The position numbers and the translations under genes were made by a program. From Nakamurella flavida (GTDB taxonomy: Bacteria > Actinomycetota > Actinomycetes > Mycobacteriales > Nakamurellaceae): a stretch of DNA of 64,000 bases. The notes beneath the pieces were generated by a model. The model was not told the origin of the DNA. It ran no database searches and saw nothing but the letters and a program-made list of their open reading frames with translations. The stretch covers positions 2,131,501 through 2,195,500 of the forward strand of contig NZ_JAUSQV010000001.1 of the NCBI RefSeq assembly GCF_030811475.1. The letters run 5' to 3'. Positions 27,082 through 35,642 of this stretch are shown in pieces. The number at the start of each line of letters is the position of its first letter. Positions within the stretch are counted from its first letter, which is position 1.

Positions 27082-28048
27082 CGAGGGCCGTGTCCAGGGC
27101 GGTGAGGTTCGACCCCATCCAACCCAGGTAGTCCTGCCCGGCGGGCAGGGTCTCGGTCACCGGGACCACCGCGATGCCGTTGTCCTTCGCCGCCTGCAGG
27201 ACGGCCTCGGTCTGCGGGCCGGAGGTCTGGGAGTTGTAGACCAGGGCGTCGACCTTCTTGTCGGCGAACAGCGCCAGGGTCTGCTGCAACACATCGGCGG
27301 GCACGTCGGTCTCCTGCTCGATGGCTTCGGCGAACGCGTCCGGGGTGAGGTCGTCGAGGCCGGACGCGTCGAGCATATAGACCGGGACGGGCTCGGTGAT
27401 GGCCACGGGGGCGCCGTCGTGGGTCGCCTTGATCTGCTGTTCCTGGGCGATCAACGCGTCGACCTTCCCGCTGAACGCGGTGGCGTTGGCCCGGTACTCG
27501 GCGGCATGGGCCGGGTCGGCGGCGGCGAGGTCGTCGGCGATCGCCGCGGCCACCTTCTGCACGGTCGGGAAGTCGTACCAGACGTGCTCGTTGAGTTCGT
27601 CGCCGCTGTACCCGGCGACCTCGACGGCGTTGACCACGGTGGCGTTGCCGCCGCTGGAGGCCATCATCGTGTCGACGAAGTCGTCGTACCCGCCGCCGTT
27701 CTCGACGACCAGGGCCGCCTTGGAGAGGGCGAGCTGGTTCTGCGCGTTCGCCTCGTAGGAGTGCGGGTCGGCGGACGGGTCGGAGATGAGCGACAGCACG
27801 TCGACATGGGTGCCGCCGATCTGCTCGGCGACGTCGCCCCACACGTTGGTGGAGGCGACGACCTGCACGGTGCCGGCCGACGCCGCGGCCGCCCCCGAAC
27901 CCGTGGTGTCCGAACCCGCGGTCGCAGCCGACGGGGTGGTGCTCGACGAACCGCAGGCGGAGAGCACCACCACGGCGACGGCGAGACCGCCCACCACCCC
28001 CGTGACCCGTCCGCGTGCCCGGGATGTCCCGATCGACCTGCCCATCAT
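27074..28048 (-). CDS. znuA: Zinc-type ABC importer binding lipoprotein ZnuA
   Basis: A 324-residue cluster A-I metal-binding protein: lipoprotein signal (VVVLSACGSS), then VVASTNVWGDVAEQIGG, SDPSADPHSYEA with a ligand His, NEHVWYDFPTV with a second conserved His, and a C-terminal half with DALVYNSQTSGPQTEAVL. It lacks the long His-rich loop of some ZnuA proteins, so it resembles the AztC/manganese-zinc type. It is first in the znuACB operon. The ATG at 28048 (one of two tandem ATGs) is preceded by GAGGGTGG, and a Zur-like site lies 27 bp upstream. Confidence 0.9.
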   Translation of the reverse strand: MMGRSIGTSRARGRVTGVVGGLAVAVVVLSACGSSSTTPSAATAGSDTTGSGAAAASAGTVQVVASTNVWGDVAEQIGGTHVDVLSLISDPSADPHSYEANAQNQLALSKAALVVENGGGYDDFVDTMMASSGGNATVVNAVEVAGYSGDELNEHVWYDFPTVQKVAAAIADDLAAADPAHAAEYRANATAFSGKVDALIAQEQQIKATHDGAPVAITEPVPVYMLDASGLDDLTPDAFAEAIEQETDVPADVLQQTLALFADKKVDALVYNSQTSGPQTEAVLQAAKDNGIAVVPVTETLPAGQDYLGWMGSNLTALDTALGG

Positions 28049-28075
28049 CGACTGCCACCCTCGCTGTAATCGGAC

Positions 28076-28090
28076 TGAGAATCAGTCTCG
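28076..28090. promoter_or_regulatory. Zur-like operator 4 (upstream of znuA)
   Basis: TGAGAATCAGTCTCG on the plus strand, inside the wider imperfect palindrome GACTGAGAATCAGTC. Its first 11 bases match the minus strand of the CobW-like operator at 18121-18135 exactly. It is 27 bp upstream of the znuA start. This is the best anchor for calling the group a Zur regulon, since znuACB is a classic Zur target. Confidence 0.65.
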
Positions 28091-28148
28091 ACAGACTAGC
28101 GAAGTCCAGGGCCGGGGAGAAATCGGCGGCCGGCCACCCCGTCGGTCG

Positions 28149-28382
28149 TCACGGGGCCGGTCGTCCCAGGGCTCGCGGTGTGTCCGGGCCGTCCAGCAAC
28201 TGCCCGACGAACTCGTCGACCTCGACCCCGGCCCGGTCGGCGCGTCGCCGGAGATCGGTCGCGGCCGCGGCGGCCGAGGCTCCGGTCAGCGCCATCAGGA
28301 TCCCGACGGCGCGACCGCGCCGCCCGCACCTGGTCACCCCGGCGACCAGACGACCGGCGGGATCGGTGTCCGCGGCGCTCAT
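28149..28382 (-). CDS. Small ANTAR-domain protein without sensor domain
   Basis: A 77-residue protein that is essentially one ANTAR domain (RAVGILMALTGASAAAAATDLRRRADRAGVEVDEFVGQLL). ANTAR domains bind paired RNA hairpins and prevent transcription termination. Most have an attached GAF or receiver domain, which is missing here. It may dimerise with the neighbouring GAF-ANTAR proteins or be a degenerate paralogue. Its ATG has no clear ribosome binding site but overlaps (ATGA) the stop of a small upstream open frame, so coupled translation is possible. Confidence 0.6.
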   Translation of the reverse strand: MSAADTDPAGRLVAGVTRCGRRGRAVGILMALTGASAAAAATDLRRRADRAGVEVDEFVGQLLDGPDTPRALGRPAP

Positions 28383-28494
28383 CGGAGGTCGGCCACGGTG
28401 GACGGCCCGGACGGCGCACGGCCGGGCGGCCGCCCGGAGGGCGGGCCGAAGGGCGGGCCGAAGGGCGGGCCGAAGGTCTCGGGGGGAGGGGGCA
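28379..28494 (-). CDS. Possible 38-residue Pro/Gly-rich small ORF coupled to the ANTAR gene
   Basis: The ATG at 28494 follows a GAGGA site by five bases, and the frame ends in an ATGA overlap with the ANTAR-only gene. The product begins MPPPPETFGPPFGPP and contains three FGPP repeats made by a 12-bp DNA tandem repeat. Codons end almost only in G or C. No family is recognised. It could be a leader that drives translation of the ANTAR gene, or chance coding in a repeat. Confidence 0.3.
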
Positions 28495-28755
28495 TGTCGG
28501 TCCTCGGAACGGGCTCCGGCGCACTGCTCCCCGGGGCGACGCCTGGGCCGACTGTCCGACCCGACGCCCTCGACACTAAACCCGGCTGCGGCGCGGGGAG
28601 TCGTCCCGAGGTTCTGATTCAGGCAGATCGGGGTGATGCCCCTGGAAGAGTGAGCCCAGGCATGGAATGGTGACGTTCACCCGTCGGAACGTGAGCGGAC
28701 CGCACGGGCGTGCGGCGGGGACCCCGGGAGAGCCGGGGCCGGTACGGGGGTCGCC
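28383..28755. other. Intergenic region between the divergent ANTAR genes
   Basis: About 370 bases holding the 12-bp repeat, the doubtful small ORF at 28379-28494 and presumably the promoters of both flanking ANTAR genes. From about 28575 to 28755 I see no gene, only a possible promoter region of the rightward GAF-ANTAR gene at 28756. Confidence 0.5.
28439..28474. repeat. 12-bp tandem repeat, three perfect copies
   Basis: Three exact head-to-tail copies of GGGCGGGCCGAA. Because the unit is a multiple of three, it keeps any reading frame; on the minus strand it gives FGPP repeats in the small ORF at 28379-28494. The copy number could vary between strains. Confidence 0.85.
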
Positions 28756-29577
28756 ATGAACGTGGTCGAGGAGTTCGCCGCCGCGATGGACGCCGTCACC
28801 GGACGCTCCCGCGCCGAGCATTCCGCGCTGCTGCCCAACAAGCTCGCCTGGGCGTGCGTCCGGGTCCTCGGGGTCAGCGGCGCCAGCCTCAGCGTCAGCA
28901 CCGATCCCGACCTGCGCATCCCGCTGGGCGCGAGCAGCGAAGCCGCCAGCACCGCGGAATCCCTGCAGTACACCACCGGGACGGGCCCCTGCCTGGACGC
29001 CCACGCCACCGGTGTCGCCGTCCTGGCGCCCGAGCCCGTGCTGGCCCGACGCTGGCCGGTCTACCACCTGCACCTGGTCCACCGCACGGCGTTCCGGGCT
29101 GTGCACGCCCTCCCGCTCCGCGGTGGACTGACCGGGATCGGCACCCTGGACCTGTACTTCGAGTCCGACGCCGCCCTCGCCGCCCACGATCCCCGCGCCG
29201 CCGAGGCGGTGGCCGATGCCGTCGCAGCGGCCCTGCTGGCCGACCCGGCCGCCGCCGGGACCGGTGAGCCGATCTGGCTGAACTCGCCCCTTGCCCGGGC
29301 CCGGACGACGGTGGCCATCGCGGTCGGCATGGTGGTCATCGACCAGGACCTGTCCCCCGCGACCGCGCTGGAACTGATCCGCGGGCACGCCCGGGGGCTG
29401 GAGTCCACCGTCGACCTGATCGCCCGGCAGATCGTCGACCGCGCCCTGACCCCGGCCGCACTCACCGCGGACGCACACACCGCGGCGATCGCAGCCGGCG
29501 GCTCACCCGTCCTCGACCTACCTGTCGCGGACGACGGGCCCATGCCGCTGACCACCACGGACGTCCAGCCGCACTGA
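28756..29577 (+). CDS. GAF-ANTAR regulator 1
   Basis: A 273-residue protein with an N-terminal GAF sensor (~15-165; TTGTGPCLDAHATGVAVLAPEPVLARRWPVY is the usual GAF-ANTAR core) and a C-terminal ANTAR-like segment (~178-235; RARTTVAIAVGMVVIDQDLSPATALELIRGHARG). The last ~35 residues are not conserved. The ANTAR part is more divergent than in its neighbours, with AVGMVVIDQ replacing the usual IGILMAR. Signal and RNA targets unknown. First of a run of five GAF-ANTAR genes. Confidence 0.82.
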   Translation: MNVVEEFAAAMDAVTGRSRAEHSALLPNKLAWACVRVLGVSGASLSVSTDPDLRIPLGASSEAASTAESLQYTTGTGPCLDAHATGVAVLAPEPVLARRWPVYHLHLVHRTAFRAVHALPLRGGLTGIGTLDLYFESDAALAAHDPRAAEAVADAVAAALLADPAAAGTGEPIWLNSPLARARTTVAIAVGMVVIDQDLSPATALELIRGHARGLESTVDLIARQIVDRALTPAALTADAHTAAIAAGGSPVLDLPVADDGPMPLTTTDVQPH

Positions 29578-29627
29578 ACCTCCGGGCCGGCACGTGAGCG
29601 CCCGGGCCCGACCGTGCTCGAACCGGC

Positions 29628-30356
29628 TCAGTCCTCGCGCAGGGACGCCCCGGCCAACACCTCCCGGGCGATGTCGATGAGCGGCCGGTCCTGGGCGAAG
29701 GCGGCCGCCCGCAGTTCGGCCAGCGCGGCGTGCACGGAGATGCCGTGGCGCGCGGCGACCATGCCCGTGGCCCGGGGCACCTCGATCTCCCCGATGCCCC
29801 GCTCGTCCTCGCCCGGCCCGGCGAACAGCTCGGAGCGGGTGAAGTCGTCCATCACCGAGTGGGCGGCCGCGTCGGCGAGCAGCAGGGCCGTGGCCAGCTC
29901 CTCCGGGGCCAGCACACCGGGAGTGGCGCGGTACAGCTCCAGGACGCCGAACGGGACGGCGCCGATCTGCAGCGGGAAGGCGAACACCGCCGCCACCCCC
30001 AACCCCAGCGCCTCGCGGGTGAACAAAGGCCAGCGCCTCGCCACGTCCGGTGCGGTGAGATCCGGTTGCAGAACGGGGATGCGCAGGCGATAGGCGTCCC
30101 GGCACGGACCCTCCCCGACCACGAACTGGATGTCGTCCAGCCGGGCGACCACGGGGTCGGTCGCGTGCAGGAGTTCCTTGGTCACCAACGAACCGCGGAC
30201 GGTGACCGCGGCTCCGTCGACGGGAAGCAGGGTGACGCATCGCCGGCACAGCTCGACGGTCCGACCGATCGGCATGCCGCCGGCCCAGACCTCGTCCGGC
30301 GTACCCAGCTGCATCCGGGGTTCCGCTCCGGTCTGCTCTCCCTCGGATCCGTGCAC
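29628..30356 (-). CDS. GAF-ANTAR regulator 2
   Basis: A 242-residue protein: GAF domain (~20-165; FVVGEGPCRDAYRLRIPVLQPDL and FAFPLQIGAVPFGVLELYR), followed by an ANTAR-type C-terminus (~175-235; ATGMVAARHGISVHAALAELRAAAFAQDRPLIDIAREVL). I chose the GTG at 30356 with a GAAAGGGGGA site. The frame is open far upstream, but only as an antisense shadow of the next genes. It is convergent with regulator 1 and divergent from regulator 3. Confidence 0.82.
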   Translation of the reverse strand: MHGSEGEQTGAEPRMQLGTPDEVWAGGMPIGRTVELCRRCVTLLPVDGAAVTVRGSLVTKELLHATDPVVARLDDIQFVVGEGPCRDAYRLRIPVLQPDLTAPDVARRWPLFTREALGLGVAAVFAFPLQIGAVPFGVLELYRATPGVLAPEELATALLLADAAAHSVMDDFTRSELFAGPGEDERGIGEIEVPRATGMVAARHGISVHAALAELRAAAFAQDRPLIDIAREVLAGASLRED

Positions 30357-30605
30357 CCCGTCCCCCTTTCGGCGGTGCGGCCCCGCCCCGACACGCCGGG
30401 TCGGGCACCGATGCGACAAGCGTGCCGATCCACAGCTTGTCACGCAAGCTGCACCCGGTGACGGTCCCGGACTAGTGTCGTGACCACCACGAACGGACCG
30501 CCCGGCCGTGCCGTCGGCCGGGCGGCACGCCCGGCCGGATCCGAGGCTCGAGACCTGCCGACCTCCCGGGTCGGCGGGCGGACGACACAGGCGGGGGCGG
30601 GATCG

Positions 30606-31385
30606 ATGACGGAGCCGGAATCCGCCGGGGCTAACATCTCCCCGGACGCGGTGCGCCGGGCGCTCGACGCCCTGCCCCAGGACGCGTCGCGCCTGGTCCA
30701 GGAGCTGGCCCGGCAGGTCGACAGCGAGGCCGCCCTGATCGAGATCATGCAGCGTGCGTCGGCCGAGGCCGTCCGGCTGATCGCGGACGTCAGCTGGGCG
30801 GGCGTCACGGCCCACGTCGACGGGGTGCCGTTCACCGCCGCGCACACCGACGCCCGGATGCTGGTCATCGACGAGGGCCAGTACCACGAGGGCGACGGTC
30901 CGTGCCTGCGGGCGATGCGGACCGGGCAGACCATCTGGATGTCCCTGGACGACGTCCGCCAGGTCTGGGCAGATCTGGCCGAGGTCGCCGACCGGATCGG
31001 TGTGCGGGCGTTCCGGGCCGAACCCCTGCACGCCCGGGACACGGCCGTGGGCGCTCTCAATCTCTACAGCGAACGCGACGGCGGACTCCGGCAGCCCGAC
31101 ATGGCCGTGCTCACCGTGCTGCGCCACTTCCTGGACCGGGGCTTCACCGAGTACTCGGCCCGGCAGCCCGGTGAGGATCAGGCCGTCCTGATCCGGGAGG
31201 CCGCCCGGGCCCGGGTGGTGATCGGCCGCGCGACCGGCGTGCTCATGGCCCTCCGGGGGCTCGACCAGGACACCGCGCGGGAGGAGTTGACCCGGCTGGC
31301 CGCCGAACAGGACGTCGACGTGGTGATCGCCGCCCAGGACGTCATCGATCGGCACCTGCCGCCCCGGGATCGCGACAGCCGCTGA
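30606..31385 (+). CDS. GAF-ANTAR regulator 3
   Basis: A 259-residue protein with GAF domain (~20-180; YHEGDGPCLRAMRTGQTIWM, AEPLHARDTAVGALNLYS) and a well-kept ANTAR domain (~198-250; RVVIGRATGVLMALRGLDQDTAREELTRLAAEQDVDVVIAAQDVI). The ATG at 30606 is chosen over an upstream GTG because it has a G-rich ribosome binding site and the extra 42 residues are low-complexity. The 249-bp gap to regulator 2 should hold two divergent promoters. Confidence 0.85.
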   Translation: MTEPESAGANISPDAVRRALDALPQDASRLVQELARQVDSEAALIEIMQRASAEAVRLIADVSWAGVTAHVDGVPFTAAHTDARMLVIDEGQYHEGDGPCLRAMRTGQTIWMSLDDVRQVWADLAEVADRIGVRAFRAEPLHARDTAVGALNLYSERDGGLRQPDMAVLTVLRHFLDRGFTEYSARQPGEDQAVLIREAARARVVIGRATGVLMALRGLDQDTAREELTRLAAEQDVDVVIAAQDVIDRHLPPRDRDSR

Positions 31386-31553
31386 CCGGCGGCAGATCCG
31401 GATCCCCTCGCCCCGGGTGGTTGCACCCTCCCGCTCCGACGCCGTACCGCTATCCTCTGAGACGGGTTCGACACCAGCCCGACCGTTGCTCACCCACGGC
31501 GGATGGTCCTGCGCTCGCGCACCCTGTCCGTCGCTCGCCTCCGGAGCGATCGC

Positions 31554-32225
31554 ATGACTGGTTCCCCCTTCGCCCTCCCCGCCGGCATCCCGCACCCCGC
31601 CCCCACCGCCCCGGATGCCCCCGGTCGACCCCGGGTGGGTGTGGCCGCCGCCCTCGAACGCCTGCACGTGCTCACCGGTCGGGACGCCGGTGACCGCCGG
31701 TCCGCCGGCACGATGATGGACGAGCTGGTCCCCGTGCTCGTCCCCGCCCTCGCCGACCGGTGCGCGGTCGAGCTCCTCCCCGCCTCCTCCCCGACCCCGC
31801 CCGCCGAGCGCGCATCCGGTTTCCTCGTGTTGACTTTCACCTCCGACATCGACACGGATGTCCGCGGCGTGGTGCGGTGCAGCTGGGACGGGGACCATCT
31901 GCCCTCGGACGCCGACGTCGCCGTCATCCGGGCCATCGTCGACCAGTGCGTCCTGCTCGCCGATCAGTCTCGCCTGACCGAACGGATGGACCAGCTGCAC
32001 GTGCACACCGAGCAGCTCCGGGCCGCGGTGGAGTCCAACCGCCGCATCGGTGCGGCCATCGGGGTCCTGATGGTGCGGTCGTCGCTGACCGAGGAGGCCG
32101 CCTTCGACGCTCTGCGCCGGGCCAGCAACACCGCCAACCGCAAACTGCGGGAGGTCGCCGACGAGGTGATCTACACCGGAGCGCTGCCCGAACGGCAGAG
32201 CGCCCACCGCGCTCCGGCGCACTGA
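31554..32225 (+). CDS. GAF-ANTAR regulator 4
   Basis: A 223-residue protein. The first ~150 residues look like a shortened, divergent GAF domain (DELVPVLVPALADRCAVELLP, GVVRCSWDGDHLPSDADVAVIRAIVDQCVLLADQ). The ANTAR domain (~160-212; NRRIGAAIGVLMVRSSLTEEAAFDALRRASNTANRKLREVADEVI) is canonical. The ATG at 31554 is preferred for its GGAG site seven bases upstream; an ATG at 31503 would add 17 residues. It is followed after one base by regulator 5, so the pair is one operon. Confidence 0.82.
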   Translation: MTGSPFALPAGIPHPAPTAPDAPGRPRVGVAAALERLHVLTGRDAGDRRSAGTMMDELVPVLVPALADRCAVELLPASSPTPPAERASGFLVLTFTSDIDTDVRGVVRCSWDGDHLPSDADVAVIRAIVDQCVLLADQSRLTERMDQLHVHTEQLRAAVESNRRIGAAIGVLMVRSSLTEEAAFDALRRASNTANRKLREVADEVIYTGALPERQSAHRAPAH

Positions 32226-32226
32226 C

Positions 32227-32973
32227 ATGTCACGGCCGGGCGAGGCCCAGCCGTTCGACCCCGGCGTGCCCCCGCCCCCCGGCGAAGCGCCCGACCGGCG
32301 TCCCGGGCCCCGGGTCGACGTGGCCCGTGTGGTCCACGGCCTGCAGGCGCTCGACGCGGACCCCGATCCCGTCCTCGTGCTGCTCCAGGGCATCGGGGAC
32401 GTCCTCGTCCCGGCGGCCGCCGACCGGTGCGTGGTGGAGCTGTTCCCCCGGGAGGGCCGGGCGGGTATGCGCACCGAACACGGCGGGGACGTCGCGGAGC
32501 GACTGACCCCGATCTTCGCTCCGCCGGCGCGGTCGGCGACCGCACGGCGCCTGGTCCGGCGACGGGACCGGGTGAGCGTCGGTTTCGTCACCGCCGGTCT
32601 GGCCGAACCCTCCTCGCGCGGGTCGGTGACCTGCCGGTGGGACGACGGGCACGTGCCGACCGAGCAGGAGGCCGAACTCATCCAGTTGGTCGTCGATCAC
32701 TGCGTGCTCGTCCTCTACCGTCAGCGCCTGGCCGAGTCGCTCCGCTCGGCCCGGCTCCGCGCCGGGACGCTGCAGAACGGGGTTCGCGACACCCTGCAGA
32801 CCGGCGCCGCCGTCGGGGTGCTGATGGCCCGGTACGGCCTGAGTCAGGAGCGGGCGACCGACCTGCTGCACCGCAGCGCGTTGTCCGGCGGGCGCAGCAT
32901 GGGCGAGACCGGGGAGACCGTCCTGCGGACCGGGGAACTTCCCGGTGGCATCCGCCCGCCGGCCGGCCCCTAG
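32227..32973 (+). CDS. GAF-ANTAR regulator 5
   Basis: A 248-residue protein built like regulator 4, to which it is clearly related (DPVLVLLQGIGDVLVPAAADRCVVELFP, GSVTCRWDDGHVPTEQEAELIQLVVDHCVLV). It ends in an ANTAR domain (~185-240; GAAVGVLMARYGLSQERATDLLHRSALSGGRSMGETGETVL). One base separates it from regulator 4, and the two probably arose by tandem duplication. It converges on rlmB with a 16-bp gap. Confidence 0.82.
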   Translation: MSRPGEAQPFDPGVPPPPGEAPDRRPGPRVDVARVVHGLQALDADPDPVLVLLQGIGDVLVPAAADRCVVELFPREGRAGMRTEHGGDVAERLTPIFAPPARSATARRLVRRRDRVSVGFVTAGLAEPSSRGSVTCRWDDGHVPTEQEAELIQLVVDHCVLVLYRQRLAESLRSARLRAGTLQNGVRDTLQTGAAVGVLMARYGLSQERATDLLHRSALSGGRSMGETGETVLRTGELPGGIRPPAGP

Positions 32974-32989
32974 AACTCCACCCCCGGGG

Positions 32990-33973
32990 TCAGCCCCGAC
33001 CGGCCTCGACCCGACGGCGCCGGGCGACCTCGGCCAGCACCACACCGGTGGCCACGGACGCGTTCAGCGACTCCACCGTGCGGGCCATCGGGATGGAGAC
33101 GGTGACGTCACAGACGGTGCGGGTCAACCGGGCGAGCCCACGCCCTTCGGACCCGACCACGATGACCAGCGGGCTGGTGGCCAGCTCGAACGTGTCGGTG
33201 TCCATGTCCCCGTCGGCGTCCAGCCCGGCGATCATCAGGCCGGCCGCGGCCAGGTCCTTCAGGGTGCGGACCAGGTTGGTGCAGCGCGCCACGCGCAACC
33301 GCGCGGCGGTGCCGGCCGAGGTGCGCCAGGCCGAGGCGGTGACGCCGGCGCTGCGCCGTTCCGGCACAATCACGCCGTGCGCGCCGAAGGCGGCGGCGGA
33401 CCGGATGATCGCGCCCAGGTTGCGGGGGTCGGTGACGCCGTCCACCGCGACGAGCAGCGGGGCCCGGCCGGAGTCCTTGGCCCGGGCGAGCAGGTCGTCC
33501 GGGTGGGCGTAGGTGTAGGGCGGCACCTGCAGGGCCAGGCCCTGGTGGATGGCGTTCCCGGTGAGCCGGTCGAGCTCGGGCCGGGCGACCTCCATCAGGG
33601 CGATGCCCTTGTTGCCGGCGAGCGCGACCGCCTCGGCCAGCCGTTCATCGGTGTTCACGCCCTGGGCGAGGTACAGCGCGGTGGCCGGGATGCCGGCCCG
33701 CAGCGCTTCCACCACGGGGTTGCGGCCGACCACGGTCTCCGGCAGCTCGCGGGTCTCGCGGCGGGGGCGGGCGGCGGCGGTGCCGGCCGGGGCGTCCCGG
33801 CGGGCGGCGGCCGCGGCGCGCCGGGCGGCGGGATGCCCCTTGCGCTCGACACCGGGAGGGGTGGGGCCCTTGGGCTTGATCGCCCGACGGGACTGGCCGC
33901 CCGAGCCGACCACCGCGCCCTTCTTGGTGCCGGTCTTGCGGACGGCGCCCTTGCGCTGGGAATTGCCGGCCAT
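32990..33973 (-). CDS. rlmB: 23S rRNA 2'-O-ribose methyltransferase (TrmH/SpoU family)
   Basis: A 327-residue SPOUT methyltransferase. The first ~100 residues are a basic, low-complexity tail common in actinobacterial members. Then come the SpoU substrate-binding domain ([14 protein letters not shown]) and the catalytic knot ([55 protein letters not shown]), with the three family motifs. The probable role is methylation of a 23S rRNA guanosine, as for RlmB. The ATG at 33973 has an ideal AGGAGG site. Confidence 0.9.
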   Translation of the reverse strand: MAGNSQRKGAVRKTGTKKGAVVGSGGQSRRAIKPKGPTPPGVERKGHPAARRAAAAARRDAPAGTAAARPRRETRELPETVVGRNPVVEALRAGIPATALYLAQGVNTDERLAEAVALAGNKGIALMEVARPELDRLTGNAIHQGLALQVPPYTYAHPDDLLARAKDSGRAPLLVAVDGVTDPRNLGAIIRSAAAFGAHGVIVPERRSAGVTASAWRTSAGTAARLRVARCTNLVRTLKDLAAAGLMIAGLDADGDMDTDTFELATSPLVIVVGSEGRGLARLTRTVCDVTVSIPMARTVESLNASVATGVVLAEVARRRRVEAGRG

Positions 33974-34081
33974 GGTGTTCCTCCTCGTCAACGTGCTCGC
34001 GCCGGGGCGCGGGCACCGCACAGATGGTACGGGGCGCAGGGCGGGGAGCAGGTATGCCGGGAACGGCGACGGGTCGGTGGG

Positions 34082-34945
34082 TCAGCGTCCCACGGCCAGG
34101 TGCAGCCGGGCGAAGGAGAGCGATTCGGCCAGGTCGTACTCCCGGTCGGCGTGATCGGACCCGCGGGTGGAGATCTCGACGACGACCGATCCGTCGAACC
34201 CCTGGGCGGCCAGCCCCTCCAGCACCTCCGCGCACGGCTGGCCGCCGCGGCCGGGCACCAGGTGCTCGTCGCGCACCGATCCGGACCCGTCGGCCAGGTG
34301 CAGGTGGCCCAGGCGCCGCCCCATCGCCGCGGCCATCTCCCGGGCGTCGTTCCCGGAGGTCGCGGTGTGCGACAGGTCCAGGGTGAACCAGCGGTGCCCG
34401 GCCGAGACCGGGTTCCAGTGCGGGCGGTAGGTGTTCACCAGCAGGCCGCGCACCTGGGCCGGGAACATGTTCTCCACCGCGATGCGCACATCGGTGCGCG
34501 TCTGCAGCTCGGCGACGGACTCGGTGAAGCTCGCCGCCGCGGCGCGCTGCCACACGAACGGCGGGTGCACCACCACGGTCTGCGCACCGAGCTGTTCGGC
34601 CATCCCGATCGACCGGGCCAGCTTGACCAGCGGATCGGTCGACCAGACGCCGGCGGTGATCAGCAGGCACGGGGAGTGCACCGACAGGACGGGCACCTGG
34701 TAGTGGTCGACCAACGCGGCCAATCGCTCGGCGTCCTGGCTGGCCGGCTCGGTCTGCACCATGATCTCGATACCGTCGTACCCGAGGTCGGCGGCGAGGC
34801 TGAATGCGGCCGCGGTGGGTTCGGGATAGACCGCGGCGGTGGACAGGCCGATCCGTACCTCGGGCACCCGGACCGCGGGTCCGGCCGGATCCGGCCCGGG
34901 CACCGACGTCCCCGGGGGGCGGACGCCCGGCGCGGGGCCGCTCAT
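34082..34945 (-). CDS. Sugar phosphate isomerase/epimerase-like TIM-barrel protein
   Basis: A 287-residue protein of the AP-endonuclease-2/xylose-isomerase-like TIM barrel superfamily (GLSTAAVYP, LGYDGIEIMV, VHSPCLL, VVVHPPFVW, VENMFP, LDLSHTATSG, GHLHLADGSG, VVVEIS). Metal-ligand-like His, Glu and Asp residues lie at the strand ends. The substrate is unknown. It starts 17 bp after regX3 and is likely in the same transcript. Confidence 0.8.
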   Translation of the reverse strand: MSGPAPGVRPPGTSVPGPDPAGPAVRVPEVRIGLSTAAVYPEPTAAAFSLAADLGYDGIEIMVQTEPASQDAERLAALVDHYQVPVLSVHSPCLLITAGVWSTDPLVKLARSIGMAEQLGAQTVVVHPPFVWQRAAAASFTESVAELQTRTDVRIAVENMFPAQVRGLLVNTYRPHWNPVSAGHRWFTLDLSHTATSGNDAREMAAAMGRRLGHLHLADGSGSVRDEHLVPGRGGQPCAEVLEGLAAQGFDGSVVVEISTRGSDHADREYDLAESLSFARLHLAVGR

Positions 34946-34961
34946 CGGTGGGCCTGGCTGA

Positions 34962-35642
34962 TCACGGCTCCATCTTGTACCCGAGACCGCGCACGGTGAT
35001 CAGATGCCGGGGGTCGGCCGGGTCCGGTTCGATCTTGGAGCGCAGCCGCTTCACGTGCACGTCCAGGGTCTTGGTGTCCCCGACGTAGTCCGCGCCCCAC
35101 ACCCGGTCGATCAACTGCCCACGGGTGAGCACCCGCCCGGAGTTGCGGATCAGGTACTCCAGCAGGTCGAACTCCTTGAGCGGCAGGGCGATCTGCTCGC
35201 CGTGCACGCTCACCACGTGCCGCTCCACGTCCATCCGGACGGGCCCCGCCTGCAGCACCGGGTTGCCGGCCTCCTCGGCGTCGCTGCCCCGCCGCAGCAC
35301 GGCGCGGATGCGGGCGATGAGCTCCCGCGTCGAGTACGGCTTGGTGATGTAGTCGTCGGCGCCGAGCTCCAGCCCGACGACCTTGTCGATCTCGCTGTCC
35401 CGGGCGGTCACCATGATCACCGGCACCGGTCCCCGGGTGCGCAGCTGCCGGCACACCTCGGTCCCGCTCATCCCGGGCAGCATCAGGTCCAGCAGCACGA
35501 TGTCGGCCCCGTGCCGGTCGTACTCGTCCAGCGCCGCCGGGCCGGTGTCGGCGATCGCCGTGCTGAACCCCTCCTTGCGGAGGAGGAAGGCCAGCGGATC
35601 GGCCATCGACTCCTCGTCCTCGACGATCAGGACCTTCGTCAC
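34962..35642 (-). CDS. regX3: Response regulator RegX3
   Basis: A 226-residue OmpR-family response regulator: receiver domain with acidic pocket EDEE, phospho-acceptor Asp52 (LLDLMLPG) and Lys in DDYITKPYS, then a winged-helix DNA-binding domain (~130-226). Sequence and position beside senX3 and gpm identify the actinobacterial phosphate-response regulator RegX3. It starts at a GTG overlapping the senX3 stop (GTGA), so kinase and regulator are translationally coupled, with a GAGGAG site upstream. Confidence 0.93.
   Translation of the reverse strand: MTKVLIVEDEESMADPLAFLLRKEGFSTAIADTGPAALDEYDRHGADIVLLDLMLPGMSGTEVCRQLRTRGPVPVIMVTARDSEIDKVVGLELGADDYITKPYSTRELIARIRAVLRRGSDAEEAGNPVLQAGPVRMDVERHVVSVHGEQIALPLKEFDLLEYLIRNSGRVLTRGQLIDRVWGADYVGDTKTLDVHVKRLRSKIEPDPADPRHLITVRGLGYKMEP

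Noticed and set aside
30357-32681. Upstream extension of GAF-ANTAR regulator 2 to a 1017-residue protein
   Set aside because: The added part lies opposite regulators 3-5 and has no domain-like sequence. A GTG with a strong ribosome binding site at 30356 gives the normal protein.
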